Part shown: positions 1-7,200 of the stretch, piece by piece
Layout: every line of letters begins with the position of its first letter
Numbering within the stretch: the stretch's first letter is position 1
DNA from: DATMXT01 sp035560415
GTDB taxonomy: Bacteria; Bacillota; Clostridia; Oscillospirales; Feifaniaceae
Length of the DNA: 8,438 nt
Direction: 5' to 3'
NCBI GenBank assembly: GCA_035560415.1
Contig: DATMZG010000069.1
Span: 1-8,438 of the forward strand
Program-made: the position numbers and the translations under genes
Notes under the pieces: generated by a model
Told to the model about the DNA's origin: nothing
Seen by the model: only the letters and a program-made list of their open reading frames with translations
Databases searched by the model: none

Positions 1-37
1 GATTCAAGGTGCATTTTCTCGGCCTTTCGGAGAGCTG

Positions 38-79
38 AGAAAATCAGGCAGTCGAAAAATGACTTTTTCGACTGCCTGA
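38..79 (-). terminator. Rho-independent terminator of the ger operon
   Basis: On the minus strand the stem arms 79-64 and 59-44 form a perfect 16-bp hairpin (TCAGGCAGTCGAAAAA and its complement) with a four-base loop, followed immediately by TTTTCTC (43-37). On the plus strand the stem is followed by CCCGG, so the minus orientation is the functional one. It ends the gene trio about 60 bases after the last stop codon. Confidence 0.85.
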
Positions 80-102
80 CCCGGCTTAATATTAAGCCGG
101 GT
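79..102. repeat. Perfect 24-bp palindrome downstream of the ger operon
   Basis: Positions 79-90 (ACCCGGCTTAAT) and 91-102 (ATTAAGCCGGGT) are exact reverse complements with no spacer. It lies 36 bases after the stop codon of the B-gene and directly abuts the terminator stem at 44-79. In RNA it would fold with a small AU loop but has no T-run after it. It could be a 3'-end stabilising hairpin or a dimeric-protein site. Confidence 0.75.
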
Positions 103-138
103 ATGCGCACACATTTTATTTGTATGAAAGCCGGAAGT

Positions 139-1248
139 TCACGAAAGTTTTGCATTTTTCTTTTTGAGCTTGCCCCGGAACAGCGCGACAAAAAACAAGA
201 GGACCGGCAGCCCCAAACTGAGCGCCATGGAGACCTGCGAGTAGGGATAGGCCAGAAAATTGATATAATCGTTGTGGTCCGAGCACATCAGGTTTGTGAT
301 GTAAATCAAGACGGCTGTCAGCGGCGCAAGGATGACCCAGTCTTTTTTGAGGCCGGTGATTTGCTTAATGCAATACTCTGAGCACCAGAACAAAATGCCC
401 GACTGCACAAACATCGTAAACGTGAAGAAAATCATCATGAGGAGCTCATATCTCGGGATGGCCTGCGTCAGCTGAGCGCAGCGGATTTGCTGCATGCAGA
501 CCAGCACGTACTGCTTCATCAAATCCGGCCCCATGATCATGATTTCAAAGAGCGGCCATAAAATGACCTGCACCGCACCTACGACCATGGCCCAGAACGT
601 GATGCGCATGACTTTTTTCTTTTGGTTGAGCATGGGATATAAAAAACAGACCGACAGCACCGCCATGGCGATGTCCCCGAAAATGTATGCGGTGCCCGAC
701 AAATTGGCCATGAGCCCCTTGTCCATCAAGGGGAACAGGTTGATGAGCTTAATGTCCTTGACGGTGCCCGCGACCATCGTGAGATTGAGCAGGAGGCACA
801 TGACAAAGCCGACCAGCGAAAACCGTATAATCACCTCGACGCCGTACAGCACCCCGACGAGACAGAGCAGCGTATAGAGCACCGTGATGAGAATCAAGGG
901 CGTATTCGGCAGAAAATACTCATTGAGATGAACCAGCATGACCCCCGCGGACGCGGCGTAGGCGACGGCGAAATACACGGCCAAAACCGCGCCGACCAGT
1001 TTCCCCGTCCATTTGCCGAGCAGGTCTCCCGAAAACTCAATGACGGTTTTTTCGGGGAATTTGCCGCACAAATACACGGTCAGCAGCATGACGAGGGTGC
1101 CGATGACAAACCCGATGGTCATAGAGAACCAGGTGTCGCTGCCGAGCCTCCTCACCATGATTCCGGCCGTGACACCGATGGCTTTGCCGAACAGGATGCA
1201 GGGGATCATAAAGAAATACTGCAAACGGTCAATTTTTGCGACAGTCAA
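139..1248 (-). CDS. gerAB: GerAB-family spore germination permease (B subunit)
   Basis: Integral inner-membrane B subunit of a GerA-type germinant receptor. Family knowledge: these proteins belong to the APC transporter superfamily, have about ten helices, and are thought to hold the amino-acid or nutrient binding site. The 369-residue product has the usual family length. It is almost wholly hydrophobic helices with short loops, a family-like YGVEVIIRF segment (residues 135-143), an IPRYE segment (264-268) before a long helix, and a basic tail ending KLKKKNAKLS. The frame is open further upstream to 1392, but that extension lies inside the C-gene and is arginine-rich and unlike the family. 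I chose the TTG at 1248 because GGGGGAGG sits nine bases before it and the product then begins MTVAKIDRLQYFF, as expected. It is the last gene of the operon, 20 nt after the C-gene stop, followed by a terminator. The ligand is unknown; the symbol is family-level only. Confidence 0.93.
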   Translation of the reverse strand: MTVAKIDRLQYFFMIPCILFGKAIGVTAGIMVRRLGSDTWFSMTIGFVIGTLVMLLTVYLCGKFPEKTVIEFSGDLLGKWTGKLVGAVLAVYFAVAYAASAGVMLVHLNEYFLPNTPLILITVLYTLLCLVGVLYGVEVIIRFSLVGFVMCLLLNLTMVAGTVKDIKLINLFPLMDKGLMANLSGTAYIFGDIAMAVLSVCFLYPMLNQKKKVMRITFWAMVVGAVQVILWPLFEIMIMGPDLMKQYVLVCMQQIRCAQLTQAIPRYELLMMIFFTFTMFVQSGILFWCSEYCIKQITGLKKDWVILAPLTAVLIYITNLMCSDHNDYINFLAYPYSQVSMALSLGLPVLLFFVALFRGKLKKKNAKLS

Positions 1249-1257
1249 AAAGTCACG

Positions 1258-1265
1258 CCTCCCCC
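1258..1265 (-). promoter_or_regulatory. Ribosome binding site fixing a TTG start for the B subunit gene
   Basis: The minus strand reads GGGGGAGG here, an excellent Shine-Dalgarno match. It lies nine bases upstream of the in-frame TTG at 1248 and three bases after the stop codon of the preceding gene (1271-1269). No ATG or GTG in this frame has comparable spacing; the next in-frame ATG (codon 14) would delete the start of the first helix. This site is the main reason for the 369-residue model. Confidence 0.8.
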
Positions 1266-1268
1266 GGG

Positions 1269-2468
1269 CTAATCGTTGATGTTCATCGGAATTTGATTTA
1301 AGGTGCTCGACTGGACGCTGAAGCTCGCGGTGACGGTCACGGGGATGTTCGGAAAAACGTCCACCCACCGGTCCTTGAGCCCGCTCTCCCACTCTTTGTC
1401 ATTTTGGACATGAACGACCTGCGCTAAACCTAAAACGTCCACGCCGTATTTTTTTTGGATGGTCTCAAGGCTAAGCCGCACCTCATCTTCCACTTTTTTG
1501 TTCACGAGCTGGGCCATGGTTTTTTTCACTTCGTCAATGCTCCTGTTTGTCGAGGCGTCCTCCTCCGCAATGTCCCCTTTTCCGGTGATGTGAATGGAGA
1601 CCTGCGGCATTCCCTTGACAACCTTTGTCTTGATTTTGGCTTTGACCTCATAGGTCTCGACCGAAACATTTTTGTTTTCGTACTGCGGGTCCCGCACAGT
1701 GACGAGCGTCCTGTCGGTCTGATTCAAAATCCAGGAGACGCCGCGGCACTCCTGCGCCGTCAGGGAGCCTATCATCACATCTTTTCTAAAGACCGCGGCG
1801 CCGGACAGCTCCACCGTCTCCTCGTCATTTTTGCCCTCCTCCGTGTTTGTGATGGCCTTGACCTTGCGAATTTCCGCAATTAACGGGCTTGAGTACGGGC
1901 TTTGGAGGTCCGAGCTGACTTTCAGCATGTGCGACTCAACGCTTGCGGCCGCAAGGCCCCGGTAGCTCTCGAGCGACACAAAAGAGACCCCGGAGATGTT
2001 TTCGAGGCCCACCGTGGAGGATATGAGCTCTTTGGCCTCGCCGTCCGCGACGACGACGGCCGTCTTCATGCGCAGCTCCGGGTTGTGGGTAAAAAAGTCG
2101 ACGACCGGGATAATCCCATCCTGCGCAAGTGACTTGCCGATGATGACGACGTTGTTGTGCGCCCACATGATGCGTTTGTCCGAGATTTTGGACAGGTTTC
2201 GAATGGCTTCAAAGAGCGTGTCGCCCTCGGCGGTCCCAATCCACTCCTCGGCTTTTGTCGTCCCCTTGCCCTCGCCCCCGCCGCCCTCGTTGGGGTTTGC
2301 GATTTGCACGGTGACGGAAAACCGCTCGCTCCCCACGACTTTGTCTACGCCGACCGCCGTCACAAGCCCGAGATGATTGATTTCGCGCATATCCCAGCAG
2401 CCGCAAAGGGCCGTCAGGCACAGCACCGCGAGAAAAAGCAGTAAGCTTCGTATAATTTTCTTCATCAT
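1269..2468 (-). CDS. gerAC: Ger(x)C-family spore germination lipoprotein (C subunit)
   Basis: Lipoprotein subunit of the germinant receptor, expected on the outer face of the spore inner membrane; essential in studied receptors, though its biochemical role is less defined. The 399-residue product starts with MMKK, a hydrophobic signal (about residues 5-21) and a lipobox-like LCGC with the acylated cysteine at C24, followed by the family hallmark CWDMREIN. Later family-like segments are RIMWAHNNVVIIGKSLA (99-115), the HNPELRMKT stretch (128-136), and a C-terminal block with IQKKYGVDVLGLAQVVH (337-353) and WVDVFPNIPV (368-377). A glycine-rich loop (EGGGGEGKG, 61-69) looks like an insertion. The start is either of two adjacent ATGs (2468 or 2465); AAAGGGAG lies only one base before the first and four before the second, so the second (398 residues) may be used. 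It lies 20 nt after the A-gene, and its placement before the B-gene is unlike Bacillus gerA. Confidence 0.95.
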   Translation of the reverse strand: MMKKIIRSLLLFLAVLCLTALCGCWDMREINHLGLVTAVGVDKVVGSERFSVTVQIANPNEGGGGEGKGTTKAEEWIGTAEGDTLFEAIRNLSKISDKRIMWAHNNVVIIGKSLAQDGIIPVVDFFTHNPELRMKTAVVVADGEAKELISSTVGLENISGVSFVSLESYRGLAAASVESHMLKVSSDLQSPYSSPLIAEIRKVKAITNTEEGKNDEETVELSGAAVFRKDVMIGSLTAQECRGVSWILNQTDRTLVTVRDPQYENKNVSVETYEVKAKIKTKVVKGMPQVSIHITGKGDIAEEDASTNRSIDEVKKTMAQLVNKKVEDEVRLSLETIQKKYGVDVLGLAQVVHVQNDKEWESGLKDRWVDVFPNIPVTVTASFSVQSSTLNQIPMNIND

Positions 2469-2488
2469 GCTCCCTTTTCGACGGTCGT

Positions 2489-4009
2489 CTATCCTTTAGG
2501 CGGCGGTTTGGGCCTTAAATTCGGCGCCTGCCGTCTGCCCTCTTTCGCCTTCAGAAAACGGGGCCTCCAATCCATTTTCCACCATGGTGCCCGGACAAAG
2601 ACATCTTTTTGTCCGCTCTTGTCAAAGGGGATGACCGGCGCAAGGTACGGGGTGCCGTAAGAGCGCATGGACATCAGCCTCAAAAGCACGACAATGACGC
2701 AGGCAAGGTATCCGAGCAGCCCGAAACAGGCAGTCGCTGCCAAAACCGGAAATCTGAGCAGCTGAAACGCGTTGCTCATTCTGAAATTCGGAATTGAAAA
2801 CGAGGAGATGGCGGCGACCGCGATGACAATGATTAAGAGCGGACTGACGAGCCCCGCGGCCACCGCCGCCTGCCCGATGACAAGCGAGCCCACGATGCTG
2901 ACCGTCTGCCCAATGGGTTTTGGCAGGCGAAGGCCGGCCTCCTTCATGATTTCAATGATGAGCTCCATGATGACGGCCTCCAAAAAGGCCGGAAAAGGCA
3001 CGCCCGCCCGGTCGGCCGAGATTTTCATGGCCAGCACCGTCGGAAGCATCTCCTGATGATAGGAGGTGAGCATCACATAAAAGGAGGAGGCGGAAATGCT
3101 GATGAAGAGGGCCAGCTGCCGTATCCACCGAATAAACGACGAGTAGATAAAATGGCTGTAATAGTCGCCGGAGCTCGTGAAAAACTCCCAATAGACAGCC
3201 GGAATGATGCTGACAAAAGGCGTGTTGTCCACCAGAACGACCACCCGCCCCTCCAAAAGCGCGCTGCAAACCTTGTCCGGCCGCTCAGTGTTGTGTATGC
3301 CCGGAAAAATCGAATACGGAGTGTCCTCAATGAGCTCCTGGATTTCCTCGCTTGAAATGACCCCGTCGGTCTTGATTCTGCCAAGGCGCTGTTTGACTTC
3401 ACCGATCAGCTTATCGTTTGTCAGCCCGTCAATATAGGAGACGCAGACCGTCGTCTGGGTGCGCGCTCCGATGGTCATTTTGTCAAACCGCAGCCCGGGG
3501 TCCTTAATTCTGCGGCGGATTAAGGCGGCGTTGGTCTGAATGTTCTCCACAAAGCCGTCGCGGGGGCCTTTGATTTCACTTTCAGTGACCGGCTCGCTGA
3601 CGGCCCGCCCCTCGTATTTCCTTGTGTTGAGGACGAGGACGGCAGTGCATTCATCAATAAACAGCGCCGTATCCCCCTCGAGGACGCCGCTGACGGCCTC
3701 CCCCATGCGGGTCGTCTCCTTTGCGGCCGCAGTGAAGACGCCCTTCTCCATGAGAAGCGATACGCGGTTCTCTTTCCGGTGAAGGGTCAGCTCACTTTGC
3801 CCTTCGGGATAGAGGATGAGCGGCTTGATGATGGTTTCGTCAATGATTCTGCCATCGACCAAACCGCTGACATAAACAACAAAAGCTTCTGAATTATTCA
3901 ATGCGGGGATTTTAAAATGCCTGCATTGTATATCGAAGCTTTCACCGATGATTTTTTTTAATGTCGATTCATTGGAGGACAGTGTTTTGCTGATAAAGTC
4001 ACTGGACAA
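2489..4009 (-). CDS. gerAA: GerA-family spore germination protein (A subunit)
   Basis: A subunit of the germinant receptor. Family knowledge: it spans the spore inner membrane and, in Bacillus GerAA, is proposed to oligomerise into a nutrient-gated ion channel. The 506-residue product has a soluble region (about 1-285) with GPRDGFVENIQTNAALIRRR (148-167), SYIDGLT (191-197), TERPD (241-245) and EGRVVVLVDNTPF (253-265). The membrane part (about 290-445) includes the highly characteristic EAGLRLPKPIGQTVSIVG (357-374) and LVIGQAAVAAGLVSP (376-390). A basic, proline-rich tail ends RPKPPPKG. The start is TTG at 4009: an in-frame TGA lies three codons upstream, no in-frame ATG occurs before Met87, and GGGTGAT precedes it at suitable spacing. 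It is the first gene of the operon, followed after 20 nt by the C-gene. Family assignment is very secure; the nutrient sensed is not predictable. The symbol is family-level. Confidence 0.96.
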   Translation of the reverse strand: MSSDFISKTLSSNESTLKKIIGESFDIQCRHFKIPALNNSEAFVVYVSGLVDGRIIDETIIKPLILYPEGQSELTLHRKENRVSLLMEKGVFTAAAKETTRMGEAVSGVLEGDTALFIDECTAVLVLNTRKYEGRAVSEPVTESEIKGPRDGFVENIQTNAALIRRRIKDPGLRFDKMTIGARTQTTVCVSYIDGLTNDKLIGEVKQRLGRIKTDGVISSEEIQELIEDTPYSIFPGIHNTERPDKVCSALLEGRVVVLVDNTPFVSIIPAVYWEFFTSSGDYYSHFIYSSFIRWIRQLALFISISASSFYVMLTSYHQEMLPTVLAMKISADRAGVPFPAFLEAVIMELIIEIMKEAGLRLPKPIGQTVSIVGSLVIGQAAVAAGLVSPLLIIVIAVAAISSFSIPNFRMSNAFQLLRFPVLAATACFGLLGYLACVIVVLLRLMSMRSYGTPYLAPVIPFDKSGQKDVFVRAPWWKMDWRPRFLKAKEGRRQAPNLRPKPPPKG

Positions 4010-4014
4010 AGCAT

Positions 4015-4021
4015 ATCACCC
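4015..4021 (-). promoter_or_regulatory. Ribosome binding site supporting a TTG start for the A subunit gene
   Basis: The minus strand reads GGGTGAT, complementary to the extended 16S anti-Shine-Dalgarno tail (GGTGAT portion), ending five bases before the TTG at 4009. An ATG at 4014 directly abuts this site but is out of frame, opens only 18 codons, and is too close to the site to be favoured. Confidence 0.6.
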
Positions 4022-4025
4022 AGGT

Positions 4026-4055
4026 TATTATTGGCGGTTTTATTGATGGTTATGC
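4026..4055 (-). promoter_or_regulatory. Possible forespore sigma-G-type promoter for the ger operon
   Basis: On the minus strand GCATA (4055-4051), an 18-base spacer, and AATAATA (4032-4026) resemble the sigma-G pattern (GHATR, about 18 bases, CATNMTA) with one mismatch in the -10. Receptor operons in Bacillus are known to be sigma-G dependent, which makes this attractive. The weakness is geometry: transcription would begin near 4019, cutting into the ribosome binding site. An alternative -10, CATCTTA at 4063-4057, gives a normal leader but has a poor -35 (CATG at roughly 19 bases). At most one of these is likely to be right. Confidence 0.3.
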
Positions 4056-4085
4056 GTAAGATGACGGGTGTGAAAAATGGGGCAT

Positions 4086-4123
4086 GACAAAGAGCCGGCC
4101 GTGAAAACGGCCGGCTCTTTGTC
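4086..4123. repeat. Perfect 17-bp inverted repeat (hairpin), possible second terminator
   Basis: Arms at 4086-4102 and 4107-4123 are perfectly complementary (starting GACAAAGAGCCGGCCG), leaving a four-base loop that reads GAAA on plus and TTTC on minus. It lies downstream of the giant gene's terminator and upstream of the ger operon. No immediate T-run follows on either strand: a T5 starts nine bases after the stem on minus, and a T7 about 14 bases after on plus. It may act as a backup terminator for the giant gene, or as a transcript-stabilising or bidirectional element. The structure is certain, the role is not. Confidence 0.7.
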
Positions 4124-4160
4124 GCAGTGTGTATTTGTTTTTTTGAGATTACTTGCTGAG

Positions 4161-4193
4161 AAAAGAAAGGAGCCGCCCAAGTGGACGGCTCCT
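4161..4193 (-). terminator. Rho-independent terminator of the giant surface-protein gene
   Basis: Read on the minus strand, AGGAGCCGTCC (4193-4183) pairs with GGGCGGCTCCT (4178-4168) around a four-base loop, followed at once by TTCTTTT. One pair is U·G in the minus-strand RNA but would be an A·C mismatch in plus-strand RNA, which assigns the direction. It starts 25 bases after the TAA of the giant gene (4220-4218). Confidence 0.85.
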
Positions 4194-4217
4194 GTTTTGT
4201 ATGCGTATGGGGTTGGA

Positions 4218-7200
4218 TTAAGTCAGCACCCAGTTGGCACCGTCATGCAGGTATGTGCCGGCGATGATGGGGTCGCCGTTGCTGTCCGTGGTGCCTGTCA
4301 CCGAGCCTGTCACAATGAGTGACGCGCCGGACTCGCCTTCCACGTTGCCCGTCACCGTGCCGTTGACCGTGAGCAAGGCGTCTTGGCTGACCGTCAGCGT
4401 GAAGCTGCCCAAATTGAGCGTTGCGCCCAAGACAAGCTCCGCGATCTCGTCGAGGCTCGCGTCATCCAGCAGCGTGACTGTGTCGCCGGACTGTGCCGCC
4501 CCAAGCGCCGCGGCGAGCGACGTGTAATACGTGCCGCTGATCTCGGCGACCTGCGGCGGCCCTGCGGGCACCGTGACAGTGACGTTGGGGCTGGCGTCAT
4601 AGTCGGGGTAGGCGGCGCAGCGCACATAATAGGTGCCAGCGGCTCCGACAGTGGTCTGCGTATCCGAGCAGGTTGTCCATGTGTCGGTCCCGTTGGGCGA
4701 CCACTGCATCGCGGTGGTGGTGCCGGTGATTTTTCCGTCGGCTGCTCCTTCGTAAGAGGGGGCGACGCCGGCAAGGTCCTCGGGCGCTGTCTGAGAATAG
4801 TTGCCCGTCGCCGGGAAGACTGCCGTGATGACGCCGCTGCCCGCATCGTTCGTGACCGTCGACGCGCCGGTGACCGTAAAGGCGTTCGCGGCGAGGCCGT
4901 TTAAGGTGTAGCCGGACTCAGGCGTGAGCGCGATGGTGGCGGTATAGGCAGTCGCGGCGGCAAAGGTCGTCGTGATACTCGGCGACCAGGTGACTGTTCC
5001 GGTGTAAGAGGCGTCCGCCGTGACCGACGCGACCGGCGTTTCGCCCGCCGCGGGGATGGTCACGCCCTCAATCGGGCCTGCGGTAATCGTGGGAGCGCCC
5101 GCGGGCACTGTGACGGGGGTGTCGGAGCTGGCGTCATAATCGTCGTGGGCGGCGTAGCGCACATCATAGTCGCCAGCCGCAAGGCCGGTGATTGTGCTGC
5201 CCGTGACGGCGGTATAGCTCCCCGCGCCCTCGGCCTTATATTCCATGTCGGTCGTCACACCGGTGATGGAGCCGTCCGTTGCCCCCGCGTAGGAGGTGGT
5301 GACGCCGACAAGGCCAGTGGGCGCTGCCTGCGTGTAGTTGCCCGTGGCCGGGAAGACGGCCGTGACGGTGCCGCTGCCGGCGGAGTTCGTGACCGTCGAC
5401 GCGCCGGTGACCGAAAAGGCGTCTGCAGTGAGGCCGTTTAAGGTGTAGCCGGACTCGGGTGTCAGCGTGATGGTGGCGGTATAGGTGGTGTTGGCGCCAA
5501 AGGTCACGGGGCTTCCGGACCAGGTGACTGTTCCGGTGTAGGAGGCGGTCGCCGTGACCGACGCGACCGGCGTTTCGCCCGCCACAGGGGCGGTTACGCC
5601 CGCAATCGGGCCTGCGGATATCGTGGGAGCGCCCGCGGGCACAGTGACGGGGGTGTCGGAGCTGGCGTCATAATCGTCGTGGGCGGCGTAGCGCACAACA
5701 TAGTTGCCAGCCGCAAGGCCGGTGATTGTTGTGCCGGGAGCCGGGGTGTACGACGGCGCTCCTTGCAGCTTGTATTCCATGGTGGTCGCCACGCCGGTGA
5801 TGGAGCCGTCCGCTTGCCCCAAGTAGGAGGGGGCGACGCCGGCAAGGCCTGTGGGCGCTGCCTGCGTGTAGTTGCCCGTCGCCGGGAAGACCGCTGTGAT
5901 GACGCCGCTGTCCGCGTCGTTCGTGACTGTCGATGCGCCGTCCACCGTAAAGGCGTTTGCACCGACGCCGTTTAAGGTGTAGCCCGATTTGGCCGTCAGC
6001 GTGATGGTGGCCGTGTAGGCGGTTGCCGGGCCAAAGGTCACGGGGTCGCCCGACCAGGTGACTGTTCCGGTGTAAGAGGCGGTCGCCGTGACCGACGTGA
6101 CCGGCGTGGCGCTCGCCACGGGGGCGGTCACGCCCGCAATCGCGCCTGTGGTGACCGTGGTATCACCCGCGGGCACCGGCACTTCGACGCCCAAACTCGC
6201 GAAGTGGGTGTCGGTCGCCGTGTAGCGAACATAGTAAGAGGTGCCGCCGGCAGGGACGGTGGTCTCGGTGTCGGCGCAGTCGTTCCAGTCGTTTATGCCA
6301 TCCGCAGACCACTCCATTGCGGCGGTGGTGCCGGTGATTTTGCCATCCGCTGCCCCTGCATAGGAGGGGGCGACGCCGGCAAGGCCCTCGGGCGCCGCCG
6401 GGCCGGGGAGTTTGGCCGCGAAGGAGATTGTGAAGTCATCCGTGTAATCCGAGAAGACGTCGTCCGTCTTCACGCCGTTCACGATTGTCGCCGTGACCGT
6501 GGTTGTCACGGCCTCAGTGGCGGTGACGACGTTGCCCTCAATGCTGAGGAGCGGGCTTCCTGTGCTCCAGACGATGGTCTGGTGGGAGGCGGTATCGGGG
6601 GTCACGGTGCCGGTCAGCGTGAGCGGGATGTTTTTGACGCCCGTAGTCGGCACCCCCGTGATACCGGTGACGCTGACAAAGACCGTCTCCGGGAATTCGG
6701 CCGTAATGACAAGCGGCGTCACGCCGCTGCCCGCGATGTGGTCGACGCTGTCTGCACCGTCGACGGTAAACGCATCCGCGGCGACGCCGTTCAAGGTGTA
6801 TCCGGTCTCAGGCGTGAGCGTGACGGTGGCGGTATAGGCGATACCGGCCTCGAAGACGCCACCGACAAGCGCCGGCGACCACTCAACCGAAGCGGTGTAG
6901 GAGGTCGCCGTGACCGACGTTTGGGCCGTGCCCTCGGCGGCCGGGGCGATGCCGGTGATCGCGGCGGTGACCTGCGTCAGTCCGGCGGCCACCGTGACGG
7001 TGGCGTCGGGGCTGGCGTCATAGCCGGTGTCGGCGGCGTAGCGCACAAGATATGTGCCTGCCGCAAGGCCCGTGATGGTTGTGCCGGAGACCGCGGTGTA
7101 GGACGGCGCACCTTGCAGCTTGTATTCCATGGCGGTCGTGACGCTTTCAATCCGGCCGTCCGTTGCGCCTGCGTAAGAGGTGGAGACGCCGGTGAGACCG

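Noticed and set aside
14..43. Imperfect inverted repeat TTTTCTCGGC / GCTGAGAAAA
   Set aside because: One arm is simply the T-run of the ger terminator, the match has a mismatch on the transcribed strand, and no gene is visible nearby.
1249..1392. Upstream extension of the B-subunit gene to an ATG at 1392
   Set aside because: It would overlap the C gene by about 120 bases, encodes an arginine-rich stretch unlike the family, and bypasses the excellent ribosome binding site before the TTG at 1248.
3958..4014. 18-codon frame from the ATG at 4014 overlapping the A-gene start
   Set aside because: The ATG abuts the ribosome binding site with almost no spacing, and the peptide has no recognisable features; kept only as a remark under the start-site finding.
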